Below, in pieces: positions 26,128 through 33,949 of a DNA stretch of 63,501 nt. Where the stretch lies: positions 1 through 63,501 of the forward strand of contig JADBWK010000005.1 of the NCBI GenBank assembly GCA_020404895.1, read 5' to 3'. Every line of letters starts with the position of its first letter. The first letter of the stretch is position 1. Below the pieces are notes generated by a model that was given only the letters and a program-made list of their open reading frames with translations, was not told where the DNA came from and ran no database searches. The stretch comes from Pseudanabaena sp. M085S1SP2A07QC. Lineage in GTDB: Bacteria; Cyanobacteriota; Cyanobacteriia; Pseudanabaenales; Pseudanabaenaceae. Both the position numbers and the translations under genes were made by a program.

Positions 26128-26870
26128 GTGATCGCAATTCCTGACCATTGTACTCGCGGCGCTCTGGGATGTGGATTAGGGTTGTTCAGAAAATAACGTC
26201 GATAGGAAAAGAATATTTCCTCATGTTGTAGCGTGCAGTATGGTGCGATCGCCACATTTTCCACTAACATGCCTAATTCTTGAAGTTGTTGCAATTGTAC
26301 TTGACGCAAATCGAGCTTGACTCGTTCTGGGTGCTCATCAGGCTGTAATCCAACAGTTTGATTAATCGTTGCTGTTACCTGTTTCGCCACATCCTGCGAC
26401 ACTTGATAAACACTGCCCGAAATTGCGGGACCAAGCGCCACTCGTAAATCTATTAACTCACTGCCTTGATCGCATAATGTCGCGATCGCCTTAGTCACAA
26501 TCCCCGTAGCTGTGCCGCGCCAACCTGCATGGACAGCCGCAACTGCGCCTAACTTGTGATCGCCAATTAACACTGGCACGCAGTCAGCAGTGCAAACCCA
26601 TACTGACCGACTATTCCCGTTACGCGTTGCCCAAACTCCATCCGCTTCAGGTAAGTTTGTATTAGGAGTAACCTCGATTTCATCAGCATGAATTAAGCGA
26701 TTTCCATGTACTTGTTTAGCGCGATATGCTTTGCCTGATGCTACGAGATGATTATGCAATTCAGTCGGCGATTTGGGAGCGTGCGATCGCGTAAAAAATC
26801 CATGTTGCCAGTCAGCCAGTAAGTCGCAAGTTAGTACGCTGTCTCGCCATTGCCATTGATTTGCGTTCAT
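26124..26870 (-). CDS. pgeF: Peptidoglycan editing factor / laccase-domain protein PgeF (YfiH)
   Basis: This 248-residue cytoplasmic protein belongs to the copper/zinc-binding laccase-domain (DUF152) family. Members cleave or phosphorylyse purine nucleosides, or remove wrongly built peptidoglycan precursors. Motifs seen are AKQVHG, CTADCVPVLI and HAGWRGT, which hold the metal-binding His and Cys, and APYCTLQHEEIFFSYRR at the C-terminus. It is convergent with and overlaps the acidic-tail gene by four bases. Confidence 0.9.
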   Translation of the reverse strand: MNANQWQWRDSVLTCDLLADWQHGFFTRSHAPKSPTELHNHLVASGKAYRAKQVHGNRLIHADEIEVTPNTNLPEADGVWATRNGNSRSVWVCTADCVPVLIGDHKLGAVAAVHAGWRGTATGIVTKAIATLCDQGSELIDLRVALGPAISGSVYQVSQDVAKQVTATINQTVGLQPDEHPERVKLDLRQVQLQQLQELGMLVENVAIAPYCTLQHEEIFFSYRRYFLNNPNPHPRAPRVQWSGIAIT

Positions 26871-26921
26871 TGATTTAGAGTCTTAAAAATAGTCAAGCTT
26901 CAATGACTTCGATCCTAACCC

Positions 26922-26966
26922 AAAAAGTAGAAGACGCATCACTATATGATGCGTCTTCTACTTTTT
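26922..26966. repeat. Perfect inverted repeat, 20-bp arms, 5-base loop
   Basis: The arms 26922-26941 (AAAAAGTAGAAGACGCATCA) and 26947-26966 are exact, with T-runs at the outer ends. It lies upstream of pgeF and beside the decayed transposase. Confidence 0.8.
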
Positions 26967-26969
26967 GCA

Positions 26970-27525
26970 ATATTCGATCAACCCCGACATAAGAAGAGGC
27001 GCAGGGCAAAGCCCCACAATGGGCTTTATATATTTATTTGTGGCGGGTTTGAAAGTAAAAGGCGCGATTGCTGCGAGTGTGGTAAATCTGGTCAACGTAA
27101 ACCGCTTCAGGATAATGACCAAAGCGCGTTCTAAACAATTCCACCTGAGTCTGGAGATCCCCCGATTCATTGTACATATCCCAATTGTTGCCGAATTGCT
27201 TTGCGTAACTTTTTGCCCTTGGGTTGGCGTTGTTTGGTGATGGCTAGATAGGCTGTTCTTGCTTGACGACGATAGGTGCGCGGTTTCTTTGGTAATTGGG
27301 CTTTCACTTGTTCGTAAAGTGCATCAGCGCTCCCAGAGTCATCTGGAAACTCTTGGCTGGCGCTCCTTCTCCTGCAATGAATTGCTCTGCATATTCATTC
27401 TCAAAACTTTCCCATGGGATTAGTTCTGCTAACTTTACCCATCGATTCTTTCCTGATAGTTTCCCATTAAATGGAAGATAGAAGTTCTCGAATGATAGTT
27501 GTCCTTTGGCGGAACATCGGTACAT
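26970..27525 (-). pseudogene. Decayed IS5/IS1182-type transposase
   Basis: The N-terminal part (27525 downward) reads QLSFENFYLPFNGKLS, NRWVKLAELIPWESFENEY, typical of these transposases. It then changes frame (ALYEQVKAQLPKKPRTYRRQ) and again to ELFRTRFGHYPEAVYVDQIY and TRSNRAFYFQTRHK, with a stop between pieces (QQLGYVQ then TGA). The catalytic middle and the C-terminus are missing. Three frames are needed, so the gene is dead. No clear ends of the original element were found. Confidence 0.8.
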
Positions 27526-27809
27526 AAAATTTTATTGCTGCAAGGCTTTTTCTTGTTTTTATGCTTTTTCCTTGCATTTTATCAGTTTTTATCATCCTTG
27601 AAAACCATTAATATCAACTGTTTCTGCCTTTCTAAGCAAGCCCTATATAGAGAAAGATTTTGGCATAGCGTCAGACAGTCGCAATTCAAGCAAACTTCGA
27701 GACCGCGATCACTAATGTCCACGCAAATATTTATGCAAATATCGCCAACAATAGAAGTATTGCAAGATACGACTGATACGAGTACGATCTCTGATCTTGT
27801 ATTCTATAG
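27526..27809. other. 284-bp gap without a recognisable gene
   Basis: Apart from a weak plus-strand frame with no family resemblance, I see nothing coding here. It lies between the transposase relic and the 3' end of the anti-sigma gene. Confidence 0.5.
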
Positions 27810-28628
27810 CTAGACTTCTCCTTTCATGACCATTTCACCCGTCGGTTCAGGCATATCTTTGTTTGGCTCAATCGTGATGATTAAGGTTGTAGTTTGTTTG
27901 AGAGCTTTACCTAGTGGCACTTTCACAAAAACATTGCCTTGCTCGTCAGGACGAAACTGAGCGCAATCGACCTTTTTGCCATCAACGATCGCCCAAAGCC
28001 GATAGCTATTATCTTGAGGAATTTGCCTCAGATTCTGAATGCTAATCATCGCAGTTTTTTCAGTGGGCGCAATCATCACACTTCCAGAAGCCGCAGGAAT
28101 TGCCCCCATCCCCTTGAGCGAGATCGTGCGATTGTCAAGACCTTGCAGCATGGCAATAGTTTTGCGATGTTTTTGTAACTCGATTTGATTAGAGGCAATT
28201 TGTTGGCGCATTTGGTAATTCTCAAAGCCAAGAGCAATTAGCGCGATCGCACCAATGCTACTTAAACCAATTGTGGCTAATTTCCAGAGATTCCTTCGGC
28301 GAGGCGATCGATTAATAATTGCTGTCAAGGGATTGCTTGAGGAGTCTATCGACGGATCTAAGGGATCTGTTAACAGATTCTCAACAGTTATCGGGATAGC
28401 CTGTGCCGCAATCCGATCGCGTAGATTTTTAGCTGGATGAGTTTCGCTCAAGCCCAGAGGCAGCATTGCTAAAGTCTCTTGAAAGTGATCGATTTTTGTG
28501 ACTGTTTCTGGATGCTCTAGGATAATTTTATGCATCTCGATAACTTCTTCAGGATCGAGATCTCCCAATACATATCCTGCTAATAGTTCTTCCCATTCAT
28601 GGGAATATTTATTTTGTAGTGTCGTCAT
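27810..28628 (-). CDS. Anti-sigma factor, RskA family
   Basis: This is a membrane anti-sigma factor of about 272 residues. The N-terminal cytoplasmic zinc-free anti-sigma domain (EWEELLAGYVLGDLDPEEV) is followed by a single membrane helix (about 115-135, LWKLATIGLSSIGAIALIALG) and a periplasmic RskA domain (YRLWAIVDGKKVDCAQFRPD, TLIITIEPNKDMPEPTG). The ATG at 28628 has GGAG five bases upstream; a GTG at 28634 overlapping the sigma stop is the alternative. It is translationally coupled to the sigma gene and surely sequesters it until a signal triggers release. Confidence 0.9.
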   Translation of the reverse strand: MTTLQNKYSHEWEELLAGYVLGDLDPEEVIEMHKIILEHPETVTKIDHFQETLAMLPLGLSETHPAKNLRDRIAAQAIPITVENLLTDPLDPSIDSSSNPLTAIINRSPRRRNLWKLATIGLSSIGAIALIALGFENYQMRQQIASNQIELQKHRKTIAMLQGLDNRTISLKGMGAIPAASGSVMIAPTEKTAMISIQNLRQIPQDNSYRLWAIVDGKKVDCAQFRPDEQGNVFVKVPLGKALKQTTTLIITIEPNKDMPEPTGEMVMKGEV

Positions 28629-28630
28629 AA

Positions 28631-29197
28631 TCACTCCAACGTATTCTGCAAGCTTTCTCTCAATCGAATTAATCCATTACGCGCCCAAGACTTAACCGTC
28701 CCCAATGGTGTTCCTAGCATTTTAGCAATTTCAGATTGGCTTAGTCCATCAAAATATGCCATTTCTAATACTTGGCGATGATTTTCAGGCAACTTTGCCA
28801 AAGCTGATTTTACTTTTTCCGAACGTTCGGCTAGTGACGCATTTTCCATGAGTGATGAGGTTCTGATATCCAGTTCTGAAGCAATACCCTGTTCCCATTT
28901 TTGGAGATGCTGCTGTTGCGATCGCGTTTTGCGAATGTGGTCAATCGCACGTGATCGGGTCAAGACTGTCAAAAAAGTGGAGATCGAACCGCGTTTACTA
29001 TCGTAAGTACTATTGCGACTAAGCAAAATGAAGATCTCTTGGGTGAGGTCTTCCGCCTCTTGGGGGCTACTTAAGATCCTTAATGATAAGCGGTAAACCA
29101 ACTCACCGTAGCGATCGTAAAAGATGCCAAAAGCTTGACCGTTTCCCGATCGCCAAGCTTGCAGTATTTCTACATCGGTTTGCTCGGAGAGTTTCAT
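28631..29197 (-). CDS. ECF-type RNA polymerase sigma factor (SigK-like)
   Basis: This 188-residue sigma-70 family protein has region 2 (FGIFYDRYGELVYRLSLRIL, EAEDLTQEIFILL) and region 4 (LPENHRQVLEMAYFDGLSQ, SEIAKMLGTPLGTVKSWARNG). Regions 1 and 3 are absent, as in ECF factors. Its stop overlaps the anti-sigma start, the usual sigma/anti-sigma arrangement. The regulon is unknown. Confidence 0.92.
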   Translation of the reverse strand: MKLSEQTDVEILQAWRSGNGQAFGIFYDRYGELVYRLSLRILSSPQEAEDLTQEIFILLSRNSTYDSKRGSISTFLTVLTRSRAIDHIRKTRSQQQHLQKWEQGIASELDIRTSSLMENASLAERSEKVKSALAKLPENHRQVLEMAYFDGLSQSEIAKMLGTPLGTVKSWARNGLIRLRESLQNTLE

Positions 29198-29266
29198 AGG
29201 GAAATTGAATAGGCTTCGTTACTATACATACGCATCCTAAGCCAGTATGGATGAGTTATCAACCTC

Positions 29267-29305
29267 AAAGATGAAAGGCATCGCTTCGCGCCGCCTTTCA
29301 TCTTT
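29267..29305. repeat. Palindrome with 13-bp arms
   Basis: AAAGATGAAAGGC (29267-29279) pairs with GCCTTTCATCTTT (29293-29305) around an imperfect GC core. It lies between the sigma gene and the 3' end of the PPOX gene, both on the minus strand. Confidence 0.75.
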
Positions 29306-29308
29306 GGT

Positions 29309-29884
29309 TTAAGGGTTAACTTCTTGTTCGCTCCAATTTCCTTGCTCATCACGTAGATATATCCAGCGATTTTGAGGTGTTCCGCGTAATTCGAGGCGAT
29401 CGCATTCGGTGGGATTTAGCAAGAGCAAACAAAAAGTATCAAGTGGTTGATCGGGATCGGGTGTCGTTATTGCTAAGAAGTCAACCCTCGGTTCTCTAGG
29501 ATGCGCCCATGCAAACTGCATTCTTGCAGGTTCCGAGAGAGTCTTCCATGCAGCGGATCTCGCTGTTTGCAATTCTAAATCTGAAAATTCACTATCAATT
29601 AAGATTAGTTTGCCAAAAATCCGAAATTGCGATCGCGTTTTCGTGAAATACCAACTTACCTCCGCCCAAGGATTAGCCCTAATTTGCTCAATCTTTTGAC
29701 TGCGCGAGTCGGTAACAACTTTTAGGCAATCTGGAAAGCGATCGCTATTTTCAAGAAAGCCCCGAAATACGACTGTGCGATTGCGTGGACGCTGATCTAA
29801 GTCAATCGTGGCAAGTTGTAAAAACCTTGCTTCGGGTTGGTTGCGGTGCTGATGTAAACTTCGAGCTAGATGCGATCGCCACAT
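29309..29884 (-). CDS. PPOX-class FMN-dependent flavoprotein (alr4036/Npun_F5749 family)
   Basis: From the ATG at 29884 this is 191 residues. The split-barrel FMN fold of pyridoxamine-phosphate-oxidase relatives is seen in FLQLATIDLDQRPRNRTVVFRGFL, KVVTDSRSQKIEQI, AEVSWYFTKTRSQFRI and a C-terminal DRLELRGTPQNRWIYLRDEQ (broken across strands). The family is widespread in cyanobacteria; the substrate is unproven. Its ATG is the left end of a perfect palindrome whose right end is the ATG of the divergent neighbour. Confidence 0.82.
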   Translation of the reverse strand: MWRSHLARSLHQHRNQPEARFLQLATIDLDQRPRNRTVVFRGFLENSDRFPDCLKVVTDSRSQKIEQIRANPWAEVSWYFTKTRSQFRIFGKLILIDSEFSDLELQTARSAAWKTLSEPARMQFAWAHPREPRVDFLAITTPDPDQPLDTFCLLLLNPTECDRLELRGTPQNRWIYLRDEQGNWSEQEVNP

Positions 29885-29940
29885 AAAACCATTTAGAATA
29901 AAGTTGCGCAAAGCGCAACTTTATTCTAAATGGTTTTATG
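29882..29940. repeat. Perfect 59-bp palindrome whose ends are two divergent start codons
   Basis: The 28-bp arms 29882-29909 and 29913-29940 are exact reverse complements around an AAA loop. The outer three bases are CAT/ATG: the minus-strand PPOX gene starts at 29884 and the plus-strand P-loop gene at 29938. The core is GTTGCGC-AAA-GCGCAAC. The whole 53 bases between the two start codons is palindrome. Confidence 0.9.
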
Positions 29941-31971
29941 TCGAATTTGTGGATTGAGGGCGGTAGTAAGAGCGGCAAGACTGAGCGAATAGTTCAGCGA
30001 TTCTGTGATTGGTCAGAAACGGATTTTGCATACCAGTCTAATCCTCAAGCAGCTTCCCAAAAAGTCTTGGTGCTTACTGTCGATTCTCAACAACGTCGGG
30101 AGCTAGGAGATCGCCTGATGATCGCAACTCATGGCAGCTATCCAGTTACCGCTGTCACCCCGCTAAGTTTTTTTCATGATGAAGTACGCTTGTTTTGGAC
30201 ATTATTAGTTAAAAAGCTCGATCTCAAAGCTCAGTTTCCATTGCTCCTCAGAGTTGAGAATGAGCAGGAACTCGCTAATAAGCTCTGGAAAGATCGCATC
30301 GAAACAGGAACCTTGCAAATGGAAGGGATCGGGCGCGATCGCCTTGTCCGCAGATTGCTGGATTTGTTTCTATTAGCTGTCTATGGTGGTCGCGAAATTA
30401 AAGAAATTCCTGCAATTTTAAATGCTGGTATCGAGACTAATATTTTAGAAAATGCTGTAGGTACTGAGAATAATATATTAGAACAATGGCAAGAAATTGG
30501 CGAAGCTTTACAAGAATGGCGCAAGTATTGCTGGGAGAGAGGTTTACTAACCTATGGAATTATTACGGATTTATTCGCCCATTATTTACTTCCTAATCCA
30601 CAATATCAACGCAAACTCAAGGAAAGATTTCGATATATTATCGTCGATCGCGCTGATGAAATGCCTGCGATCGCCTGTGATTTATGCAAGTTTCTGCTTA
30701 AAAATAATGCGATCGGCCTGTTTACATTTAATCCTGACGGATCAGCAAGATTGGGGTTGGGTGGCGATCCTGAATATTGGCGATTGCTCAAATCAGAATG
30801 CGAAATCGTAAGTTTACCCCATGCTAGTCATACTTTGGGAACTGAAATCGCTGAATCAGTTCTGCAAGTTGTCAGCGAACCAATTTTACAATTTATCGAA
30901 CCCTACACCTCGATTAAATTGATTGAATCTGTTTCTCGTGCCAAATTATTCCGTAATGTTGCTGAAACCATTGCCGAAGCGATCTCATCGGGCGAAATCA
31001 AAGCCAGCGAGATCGCCATTATTGCCCCTGGATTAGATAATATTTCCAACTATGCGATCGCGGAAATTCTGCGCAAAAAGAATATTAATATTACTCCACT
31101 CAACGATCAGCGCCCATTGTCCTATTCCGCTCAAGTGCGATCGCTACTTACCCTCATTACATTAGTCTATCCGAGCCTTGGGCAACTCGTAAGCCGCGAT
31201 CATATTGCCGAAATGTTGGTGGTGCTTACGGATGAGATCGATCCAGTCAGAGCGGGAATGCTTGCCGATTACTGCTTTGCAAGGCATCCAGAAAGCCCGA
31301 AACTTCTAGAAGCACAAACCTATAACCAATGGAATCGACTTGGCTATGAAGCGACTCAAGCCTATGAAAAAGTGCGGCAATGGATAGAACTGCAATCGCC
31401 AAAAGACACTCCATTGCTATTTATTGATCGCACTATTCAAGCATTTTTTAAACCGCGCAAATTGAATTATGAACATACTTCTACATTGCAATCATTGATT
31501 GAAACTGCCCAATATTATTGGCAATTGGGATATCGCCTCGATCAAGAAGAACCTGTAATTCTCGAAAATTTCATTCAACTAATTCGGCAAGGCACTGTCA
31601 CGGCAAATCCCTATGCGCCAAATCAACCTGAAGATAGCGTTGTCATCGCGACAATTATCCAGTATCGCATGGCAAGGCGATCGCATCGTTGGCAATTTTG
31701 GCTGGATGCTAGTTCTGAGCTATGGTTGCAGGGTGGATCTGCGTCTCTATTCGGTGCGCCACTTTTTCTTAAAAGCTGGAATGGCACATTATGGACAATC
31801 GAAAATCAGCGTGATGCCGATATGCAGCGTTTACAAAGGTTGCTTAGGGATTTACTCGATCGCACAGGAGATCGTTTATATCTCTGTCATAGTGAACTCA
31901 GCACCAATGGACAGATCCAAAATGGCGTGTTAATTCCATTAATTGAGATCAGTACGACACAATTAGCATAA
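29938..31971 (+). CDS. UvrD/RecB-like P-loop protein of cyanobacteria
   Basis: This is a 677-residue protein with a Walker A-like loop at the very N-terminus (LWIEGGSKSGKTERIV) and a possible Walker B (RYIIVDRADEMP, about 237-248), resembling superfamily I helicases and AddB/RecB-type exonuclease subunits. KASEIAIIAPGLDNISNYAI and NITPLNDQRPLSYSAQVR fit helicase motifs IV-V positions. No C-terminal nuclease motif is apparent. Homologues in cyanobacteria are often labelled recombinase or helicase. A DNA repair role is an inference. The right arm of the start-codon palindrome forms its immediate 5' region. Confidence 0.65.
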   Translation: MSNLWIEGGSKSGKTERIVQRFCDWSETDFAYQSNPQAASQKVLVLTVDSQQRRELGDRLMIATHGSYPVTAVTPLSFFHDEVRLFWTLLVKKLDLKAQFPLLLRVENEQELANKLWKDRIETGTLQMEGIGRDRLVRRLLDLFLLAVYGGREIKEIPAILNAGIETNILENAVGTENNILEQWQEIGEALQEWRKYCWERGLLTYGIITDLFAHYLLPNPQYQRKLKERFRYIIVDRADEMPAIACDLCKFLLKNNAIGLFTFNPDGSARLGLGGDPEYWRLLKSECEIVSLPHASHTLGTEIAESVLQVVSEPILQFIEPYTSIKLIESVSRAKLFRNVAETIAEAISSGEIKASEIAIIAPGLDNISNYAIAEILRKKNINITPLNDQRPLSYSAQVRSLLTLITLVYPSLGQLVSRDHIAEMLVVLTDEIDPVRAGMLADYCFARHPESPKLLEAQTYNQWNRLGYEATQAYEKVRQWIELQSPKDTPLLFIDRTIQAFFKPRKLNYEHTSTLQSLIETAQYYWQLGYRLDQEEPVILENFIQLIRQGTVTANPYAPNQPEDSVVIATIIQYRMARRSHRWQFWLDASSELWLQGGSASLFGAPLFLKSWNGTLWTIENQRDADMQRLQRLLRDLLDRTGDRLYLCHSELSTNGQIQNGVLIPLIEISTTQLA

Positions 31972-32092
31972 GCACCTCCACGTAACTAATGTGGAATTTC
32001 TGTCATAGCATAGGTATAGGGCTGGCACAGGGGCGCAGCCCCTAAGGTAACCTTTAAATTTTGGGGTAGTCGCCATCCCCCCGTGGTTGCCC
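31972..32092. other. Repeat-derived spacer
   Basis: This 121-bp stretch includes CACAGGGGCGCAGCCCCT and GGTAGTCGCCATCCCCCCGT, sequence of a kind common around cyanobacterial insertion sequences. No gene is visible. It forms the left flank of the ISAs1 relic and does not match the right flank, suggesting a deletion. Confidence 0.4.
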
Positions 32093-32707
32093 CAAGGCTA
32101 TTTCAAGAACAGGTAAGAAAATGAAAAAAGCAACCCATGTTCATAAATAGGTTTTTAGTCGATAATTTTAGCCAATAGTGTCAAAAGAGGTAGAAAATGA
32201 GTAAAAGCATAATTGATTATCTCAAGGAAGTGCCAGATCCACGCGGAGCGCAAGGGAGTCGAGACGATTTATGGCAAATCCTGCTAATTATCATCATGGG
32301 AATTATGAGTGGACATACAACCTACCGAGAATTAGAGAGATTTGTGGAGAGACAAGGGTAACTCGTTCAGGTGAGCGCGAAGGTAAAGATTACAGCACAT
32401 TGAGTTACTACTTCAGTTCTTTACCGCCAACATCTGAACGAATTGCCAAAGTGATTCGAGGACATTGGCAGATCGAAAACCGCCTACATTGGGTAAAAGA
32501 TGTCATTTTCGATGAAGATAAGAGTCCTCAAAAAGCAGGGAATGCACCGATTAATCTGTCAATCATCAAGACTTGGGTACTTTCTGTATTTAGGCTTCAT
32601 GGTTTTGACTCAATAAAGAGAGCAATTGACCGATTTTCCAATAATATACCTACCGTGTGGTCTTTACTTATTTAGAATCTCTCTTATCCGTTCTTGAAAC
32701 AGCCCTG
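32093..32707. mobile_element. ISAs1-family insertion sequence, internally deleted (615 bp)
   Basis: The ends are CAAGGCTATTTCAAGAAC (left) and GTTCTTGAAACAGCCCTG (right), an 18-bp inverted repeat with two mismatches that continues as AGGTAAGA / TCTTATCCG. Full ISAs1 elements are about 1.2-1.4 kb, so half is missing. On the right it abuts a truncated copy of the 150-bp miniature element. Confidence 0.8.
32197..32675 (+). pseudogene. ISAs1-family transposase with central deletion
   Basis: The N-terminal 54 codons (MSKSIIDYLKEVPDPRGAQG, LLIIIMGIMSGHTTYRELERF) end in TAA at 32361. In another frame the C-terminal third resumes (REGKDYSTLSYYFSSLP, GHWQIENRLHWVKDVIFDED, GNAPINLSIIKTW). The catalytic DDE middle is lost. 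This is a dead transposase. Confidence 0.85.
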
Positions 32708-32762
32708 CTCTGGGAGAGGGGGACTGGGTGGTGAGGGCAATCTTCATTCCACGTAACATCAG
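32708..32762. mobile_element. Truncated end of the 150-bp CTGATGTTACGTGGAA miniature element
   Basis: The sequence runs from the ISAs1 right end through CTCTGGGAGAGGGGG and GTGAGGGCAATCTTCATT to TTCCACGTAACATCAG. It matches, in inverse orientation, the left half of the complete copy at 33312-33461. The ISAs1 relic probably inserted into, or recombined with, this copy. Confidence 0.75.
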
Positions 32763-33120
32763 TTAACAATCAAATTCAACAACTTCCTAAATCAGAAATC
32801 AACAAAGTCCCTGAATATCTTCAACAAATTCCGCAGGGCACTGTTCTACTTTATCCATTAATTTTAGATGATCGCTTAGAAATCGTTCTCTTCTCACCCA
32901 ACTCACTTCCCATCAGCCGCACTGTAAGAATTTCTAGGGAGAAGCTAGAAAAATTAATTGCTGATTTTAGATCTGGACTTCGAGACACTAGCTCTAAAGA
33001 TGTCAAGGAGCCAGCCGAAGAGCTATATAATTTGTTGATTAAACCCATTGATACTGAACTTGTCAAAGCCAAAACCAAAACAATTCTCTATGCGCCTGAT
33101 GGACAACTCCGCTATGTTCC

Positions 33121-33151
33121 CACCTTTTGCCATCTATGATGGCAAAAGGTG
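33121..33151. repeat. Palindrome inside the CHAT pseudogene that rewrites the reading frame
   Basis: CACCTTTTGCCAT (33121-33133) and ATGGCAAAAGGTG (33139-33151) are exact complements. The right arm still encodes part of the expected YDGK motif; the left arm replaces the codons expected between RYVP and LYDGK. The net effect is a frame change. Confidence 0.75.
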
Positions 33152-33311
33152 ACTAGTTGAGAAATATCGGATGAGTAATCTCATTGCCTATAGTCTTTCT
33201 GACTTCTCACCGAAGCAAAAAAATTCCCCTAGTATCTTAGCTGGAGCTTTTGGTGGTAAAGAAGGAGAGAAAAAATTTGGGCAAATCGTCCTGCCAGCCA
33301 CAATTAAAGAA

Positions 33312-33461
33312 CTGATGTTACGTGGAATGAAGATTGCCCTCACCCCCAGCCCCCTCTCCTCTCTGGGAGAGGGGGAGCAAAATCCAGAAAACTCTTGTCC
33401 CCCTCTCCCTTTGGGAGAGGGGCTAGGGGTGAGGGTCTTAGAAACTTCCACGTAACATCAG
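33312..33461. mobile_element. 150-bp miniature element with 8-bp target duplication in CHAT gene
   Basis: CTGATGTTACGTGGAA (33312) and TTCCACGTAACATCAG (ending 33461) are perfect 16-bp terminal inverted repeats. The direct repeat TTAAAGAA flanks it at 33304-33311 and 33462-33469. The interior has two hairpins of CCCCTCTCC/GGAGAGGGG type, familiar from many cyanobacterial genomes. Removing the element plus one repeat copy (158 bp) rejoins the reading frame as PATIKE-VKAIANTF. Confidence 0.92.
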
Positions 33462-33949
33462 TTAAAGAAGTTAAAGCGATCGCAAATACATTCCAAGATT
33501 CGATTACCTTAACTGAAGCTGACTTCATCCGTCAAGCGATCGAGTCAAAATTCAAAAATCATTATATCCTTCACCTTGCCACCCATGCCGAATTCAATAC
33601 TGGTGTACCAGATAACTCCTTTATTATTTTTGGCAATGGCGACAAAATCCGTCTCCATGAAATCACCGAGTGGCTAATCCCAAATATAGACTTGATTATC
33701 TTAATCGCCTGTCGAACAGGATTAGGTTCACTTGGCAGTGGTGTTGAAATTTTAGGATTTGGCTATCAAGTTCAGAAAGCAGGTGCAAAGGATGCGATCG
33801 CTTCGCTCTGGTCAGTTAATGACGCTGGTACAGGTTCTCTGATGACCGCTTTTTATGCTGAAATTGCAAAAAGAAAATGCGGCAATTACTGAGTGATTAA
33901 GGCGATTTACGATCGCCTTAATCAAATCCAAGGACTATAACCATCCCTA

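Larger units (their letters stand above)
32763..33892 (+). pseudogene. CHAT-domain protease gene, disrupted
   Basis: Three pieces of one CHAT (caspase-like, HetF-associated with TPR) protein can be joined. Frame 2 encodes VLLYPLILDDRLEIVLFS to KTILYAPDGQLRYVP. After a palindrome at 33121-33151 the frame changes and YDGK-LVEKYR-MSNLIAYSLSD follows with a stop in between. After a 150-bp miniature element the end follows, with catalytic His in LHLATHAEFN and Cys in ILIACRTGLG. The last 50 or so residues usual for the domain are missing, and the N-terminal part (usually TPR) was lost at the insertion-sequence side. CHAT proteases act in stress and defence; this one cannot be made. Confidence 0.82.

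Noticed and set aside
27499-27813. Plus-strand open frame of 104 codons
   Set aside because: It has no family resemblance, hydrophobic and low-information composition, overlaps the transposase relic and ends in the anti-sigma gene's 3' end; no ribosome-binding site fits.
27810-28628. Reading the anti-sigma gene as a generic lipoprotein or sensor
   Set aside because: The overlap with a sigma-factor gene, single helix and RskA-type C-terminus make anti-sigma factor clearly better.
31972-32092. Left half of the 150-bp miniature element beside ISAs1
   Set aside because: CCACGTAACTAATGTGG looks similar to the element's end but does not match its order, and the rest does not align.
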